This document shows, in pieces, positions 61,112 to 64,000 of a stretch of 64,000 bases of DNA. Position numbers and translations under genes: made by a program. Every line of letters starts with the position of its first letter. The first letter of the stretch is position 1. A model generated the notes under the pieces. That model saw only the letters and a program-made list of their open reading frames with translations, did not search any database and was not told where the DNA came from. Origin of the DNA: G965222535 sp965222535. GTDB taxonomy: Bacteria; Pseudomonadota; Gammaproteobacteria; HK1. Location of the stretch: the NCBI GenBank assembly GCA_965222535.1, contig OZ244957.1, forward strand, positions 1,550,001-1,614,000. Reading direction: 5' to 3'.

Positions 61112-62650
61112 ATGCAGCTGACAGCGGCGGAAGTTAGCGATCTGATCAAGAAGAAGATCGAAAGTTTTGATTTGGCGGTTGAAGCGCATACCGAAGGGAC
61201 TATCGTCACCCTGACCGATGGGATCGCACGCATTCATGGCCTATCGAACGCGATGCAAGGAGAGATGATCGAGTTTCCGGGCGATACCTATGGGCTGGCG
61301 TTAAACTTGGAGCGTGATTCTGTCGGTGTCGTCATCATGGGAGACTACGGTCATATCGGTGAAGGCAATACGGTGCGTTGTACCGGTCGCATTCTGGAGG
61401 TGCCGATCGGGCGGGCGTTGCTGGGAAGGGTCGTGGATGCGCTGGGGCGCCCGATCGACGGCAAAGGTGCCGTCGCGACCGAAGCCACCGCACCAGTAGA
61501 AAAAGTTGCTCCAGGGGTGATCGCGCGACAATCGGTTAACCAACCGGTGCAGACCGGCTTGAAGTCGATCGATTCGATGGTGCCGATCGGCCGCGGGCAG
61601 CGCGAGCTGATCATCGGCGATCGCCAGACCGGTAAAACGGCGGTGGCGATAGACACCATCATCAACCAGAAAGACACCGGTATTAAATGTATCTATGTTG
61701 CGATCGGGCAGAAGAACTCTTCGGTTGCATCGGTGGTGCGAAAATTAGAAGAGCACGGTGCGATGCAGCACACGATTGTGGTGGCCGCGAGTGCTTCGGA
61801 ATCCGCCGCGCTGCAATACATTGCACCCTACGCGGGTTGTTCGATGGGCGAGTACTTTAGGGATCTGGGCGAAGATGCGCTGATCATTTACGATGATCTG
61901 ACCAAGCAGGCGTGGGCTTACCGTCAGGTATCGCTGCTGTTGCGCCGGCCGCCGGGGCGTGAAGCCTATCCCGGTGACGTGTTTTATCTGCACTCGCGCT
62001 TATTGGAGCGCGCGGCGCGCATCAACGAGGATTATGTCAGCACCATAACCGACGGTGAGGTAAGCGGAAAAACCGGTTCGCTGACCGCGCTGCCGATCAT
62101 CGAGACGCAAGCAGGCGATGTCTCGGCGTTCGTGCCAACCAATGTGATCTCGATCACAGATGGGCAGATATTTCTCGAATCGGATCTGTTCAACGCCAAC
62201 TTCAGGCCGGCCATCAATGCCGGGTTGTCCGTATCACGCGTTGGTGGCGCGGCGCAGACGCCGATCATCAAGAAGCTGGGTGGCGGGGTACGGTTGGCCT
62301 TGGCGCAGTATCGCGAACTGGCGGCATTCGCGCAATTTGCCTCCGATCTGGACGCGGCGACGCGGCGGCAGCTTGAGCGCGGACAACGCGTGATGGAGGT
62401 GATGAAACAAAAACAATACGCACCGTTGTCGGTGGCGCAGCAGGCGACAACCTTGTTTGCTGTCGACCGGGGCTATCTGGACGATATCACCCTTGATCAA
62501 TGCAGTGCGTTTGAGGATGCCCTGCAAACCTATATGCAAACCAGCCAGCGAACGTTACTTTCGGAGATTAACGCCGACCCGGTATGGAACACCGATGTTG
62601 AGGCAAAGCTGAAAGCGGCGATTGACGAGTTCAAAGCGAATTACGTGTGA
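61112..62650 (+). CDS. atpA: ATP synthase F1 subunit alpha
   Basis: The non-catalytic nucleotide-binding subunit, 512 residues, full length. The P-loop is GDRQTGKTAVAIDTIINQK; DDLTKQAWAYRQVSLLLRRP and SVSRVGGAAQTPIIKKLGGG are standard alpha-subunit blocks. The gene is intact, but the genes that should follow (atpG, atpD, atpC) are absent: an outer-membrane protein gene starts within about 65 bases. The catalytic beta and rotor gamma subunits must be encoded elsewhere. Confidence 0.97.
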   Translation: MQLTAAEVSDLIKKKIESFDLAVEAHTEGTIVTLTDGIARIHGLSNAMQGEMIEFPGDTYGLALNLERDSVGVVIMGDYGHIGEGNTVRCTGRILEVPIGRALLGRVVDALGRPIDGKGAVATEATAPVEKVAPGVIARQSVNQPVQTGLKSIDSMVPIGRGQRELIIGDRQTGKTAVAIDTIINQKDTGIKCIYVAIGQKNSSVASVVRKLEEHGAMQHTIVVAASASESAALQYIAPYAGCSMGEYFRDLGEDALIIYDDLTKQAWAYRQVSLLLRRPPGREAYPGDVFYLHSRLLERAARINEDYVSTITDGEVSGKTGSLTALPIIETQAGDVSAFVPTNVISITDGQIFLESDLFNANFRPAINAGLSVSRVGGAAQTPIIKKLGGGVRLALAQYRELAAFAQFASDLDAATRRQLERGQRVMEVMKQKQYAPLSVAQQATTLFAVDRGYLDDITLDQCSAFEDALQTYMQTSQRTLLSEINADPVWNTDVEAKLKAAIDEFKANYV

Positions 62651-62714
62651 TTGCCGTGCGCCTTGATCGCTTATCCGATGACGACGCAACGCGACCTGCG
62701 TTATGGCAACCCGC

Positions 62715-63320
62715 ATGAAGTCGGTAGTGTGGCGTTTTGGTGCCGTTGTCAGCCTCATTGTCAGCAGCGTATTCGGCAGTATTGCGATGGCGAAGGGCGA
62801 GGGCTCTGATGGCACCGACTGGGACGGTGGCTACTTTGGGCTGCATGTTGGTTATGGTACGGGGGGGATTAGCACCTCAAGAAACGACGGCAACAAGGAT
62901 AGGATCAGAGGGTTTGTCATCGGTGCGCATGGCGGGAAGAATTATCGGATTATCCCGGATTTGATCGCTGGTTTTGAGGCGGATGTCGATTATTCCACGA
63001 TTGATGCCAGTTGTAGCCTGATCCTGTTCGACTGGAATTGCGAACTGAAGGGGATTTTGAGCGTGCGCGGACGCGTTGGCGTTGTCCAACCGCAGTATTT
63101 GCCGTTTGCCACCGCTGGTTTTGCCTATGCTTTGACTGCCTCCGATTCGGGTCCGGAGGTGCCTGGCTTGGGTGTCGTTGTTGGCGGCGGTGTTGAGTTT
63201 GTTAGGCAGAGCTACCAGCAGTCCTACCGCCCGCGTATAGAAGTGCTTTATTACAATTTGTTTGGCTTTGGTCTGACCGATGCCAACCTGTTTGTGGTGC
63301 GTACCGGGATCAGTTTTTAG
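62715..63320 (+). CDS. Outer-membrane beta-barrel protein (Omp25/OmpA-barrel type)
   Basis: About 201 residues. A signal peptide (GAVVSLIVSSVFGSIAMAKG) precedes a small eight-stranded barrel: DWDGGYFGLHVGYGTGG, GAHGGKNYRIIPDLIAGFEA, LSVRGRVGVVQPQYLPFATA, and the final strand LFVVRTGISF ending in Phe as outer-membrane barrels do. There is no OmpA-type peptidoglycan domain. It is placed right after atpA, where atpG is expected, but is unrelated to ATP synthase. ATG 62703 is an alternative start. Confidence 0.82.
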   Translation: MKSVVWRFGAVVSLIVSSVFGSIAMAKGEGSDGTDWDGGYFGLHVGYGTGGISTSRNDGNKDRIRGFVIGAHGGKNYRIIPDLIAGFEADVDYSTIDASCSLILFDWNCELKGILSVRGRVGVVQPQYLPFATAGFAYALTASDSGPEVPGLGVVVGGGVEFVRQSYQQSYRPRIEVLYYNLFGFGLTDANLFVVRTGISF

Positions 63321-63459
63321 CTTTGTTTTTGGCGGTTATATGTTTGGTATCAACTGATATAGGTAATAGGGTTTGCTGTGCTAATGGCGGGATGCGCCAG
63401 TGTTACTATACACCCAGAGGGTTCGCACCTATCGCATTGATAGATCAGAGGGTCTATTC

Positions 63460-63966
63460 ATGGAGGATTCGAAAATGTTACAAAAACACAAAGACTTTAT
63501 ATTGCAGCAACTCAACCTAGAACCTATTGTCATTAAGGCAATGGACAAAGAAGAGGGGCTGGGTTGGTCATTTAGTTATGCTTTAGAAGTGTGTGATGAA
63601 TATAGAAAATTTTTGGTACTGTGTTTGAAAAATCCAAATACTGCTATTGTACCATCAACTCAGATAGATGATTTTTGGCATTTGCATATTTTAGATACAC
63701 AAAAATATGCACAAGATTGTAATGAGTGTTTTGGTTATTTTTTACATCACTTCCCCTATTTTGGTATGCGAGGCAAGCAAGATGCGCAAAGATTAAAAGA
63801 CGCATGGGAACAAACTAAAGGTTTATATATTAATGAATTTTTAGCCATACCTGAACATTTATGGTTGAGTAGTAAGCGTTGTCCTAGTTGTGGCAGAAGA
63901 ATTGAAGGCAGTGATGCCTTTATGGAGAAACGCCCATCATTTTGTGATTATCAATTAAATGCGTAA
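63460..63966 (+). CDS. Glycine-rich-domain-containing (GRDP-like) protein
   Basis: About 168 residues, starting at ATG 63460 (MEDSKMLQKHKDFILQQLNL) behind AGAGG. The core PSTQIDDFWHLHILDTQKYA, followed by DCNECFGYFLHHFPYFGMRG, matches the PT..ID..WH.H.......Y..DC...FG....H.P pattern of plant GRDP-like and related bacterial proteins. The histidines and cysteines look like a possible metal site. The C-terminus CPSCGRR is a likely zinc knuckle. The gene is strikingly AT-rich compared with the rest of the window, so it was probably acquired. The function is unknown. Confidence 0.7.
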   Translation: MEDSKMLQKHKDFILQQLNLEPIVIKAMDKEEGLGWSFSYALEVCDEYRKFLVLCLKNPNTAIVPSTQIDDFWHLHILDTQKYAQDCNECFGYFLHHFPYFGMRGKQDAQRLKDAWEQTKGLYINEFLAIPEHLWLSSKRCPSCGRRIEGSDAFMEKRPSFCDYQLNA

Positions 63967-64000
63967 TTTTATAAAATACTTGAAAGACCTTGCATGTAAA

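Noticed and set aside
1..64000. tRNA, rRNA, riboswitch or replication origin signals
   Set aside because: I saw no cloverleaf-type genes, no rRNA sequence, and no DnaA-box cluster beside dnaN; a covariance-model search would be needed to exclude small RNAs.

Overview
The window looks like a chromosomal segment of a gammaproteobacterium. The evidence is the conserved gene order accD-folC-dedD, a homodimeric-type pyruvate dehydrogenase E1 (aceE) followed by aceF, a TusE/DsrC-family protein, YceD, Era, a short HPF and an ATP synthase cluster of the usual bEFHA type. A DmdA-like tetrahydrofolate-dependent demethylase/aminomethyltransferase beside a PuuB-like oxidase hints at a marine or osmolyte-using lifestyle. 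The genus cannot be fixed from the sequence. Coding DNA is mostly moderately GC-rich; a restriction-modification island (about 7.3-9.0 kb) and the last gene (63.5-64 kb) are clearly AT-rich.

Layout. 0-6.6 kb: the minus-strand end of a DISARM-like defence locus (SNF2 helicase with DUF3883, DUF1156 adenine methylase broken by a 23-bp tandem duplication, and the start of an unknown third gene). 7.2-9.3 kb: AT-rich type II restriction-modification pair with a solo IS256-type end. 9.5-16.8 kb: tusE, a GHMP (pantoate-kinase-like) kinase, gyrA with a 13-copy tandem-repeat acidic tail, trpS, hisD. 17-21.7 kb: DUF2141 protein, carotenoid oxygenase, LytS/LytTR-type two-component pair. 22-25.6 kb: fdxA and a PotBCA-type polyamine ABC transporter. 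25.9-30.9 kb: dnaN, cobT, two GT25 glycosyltransferases. 31-35.5 kb: aceE-aceF. 35.5-39 kb: nested insertion sequences (a complete IS256-family element with a 9-bp target duplication inside an IS5-family remnant; a separate IS30 remnant) around a GT87-type membrane protein. 39-42.2 kb: yceD, PuuB-like oxidase, DmdA-like protein. 43.4-48.9 kb: amiC, BT1-type transporter, dedD-like/folC/accD. 49.6-57.9 kb: GNAT, hpf, squalene synthase, TPR protein, class III aminotransferase, bactofilin-like membrane protein, secreted pentapeptide-repeat protein, era. 58-62.7 kb: ISNCY remnant and atpBEFHA. 62.7-64 kb: outer-membrane barrel protein and an AT-rich glycine-rich-domain-like gene.

The most striking non-gene signal is repeat DNA. 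At least three families recur in the gaps: (A) a ~180-bp repeat with a CGCCGTTAGGCGCTCC core; (B) a G-run/C-run element tied to a hairpin built on CTCGAAAAACCAGC...GCTTTTCGAG; and (C) a 360-425-bp MITE-like element with 24-bp terminal inverted repeats. They lie flush against gene starts and stops, appear to have truncated at least one gene, and supply the stop codon of the sensor kinase. Several normally contiguous operons are split or incomplete here: atpBEFHA without atpGDC, yceD without rpmF, aceEF without lpd, dedD without a SPOR domain. This fits a genome remodelled by repeats and insertion sequences.
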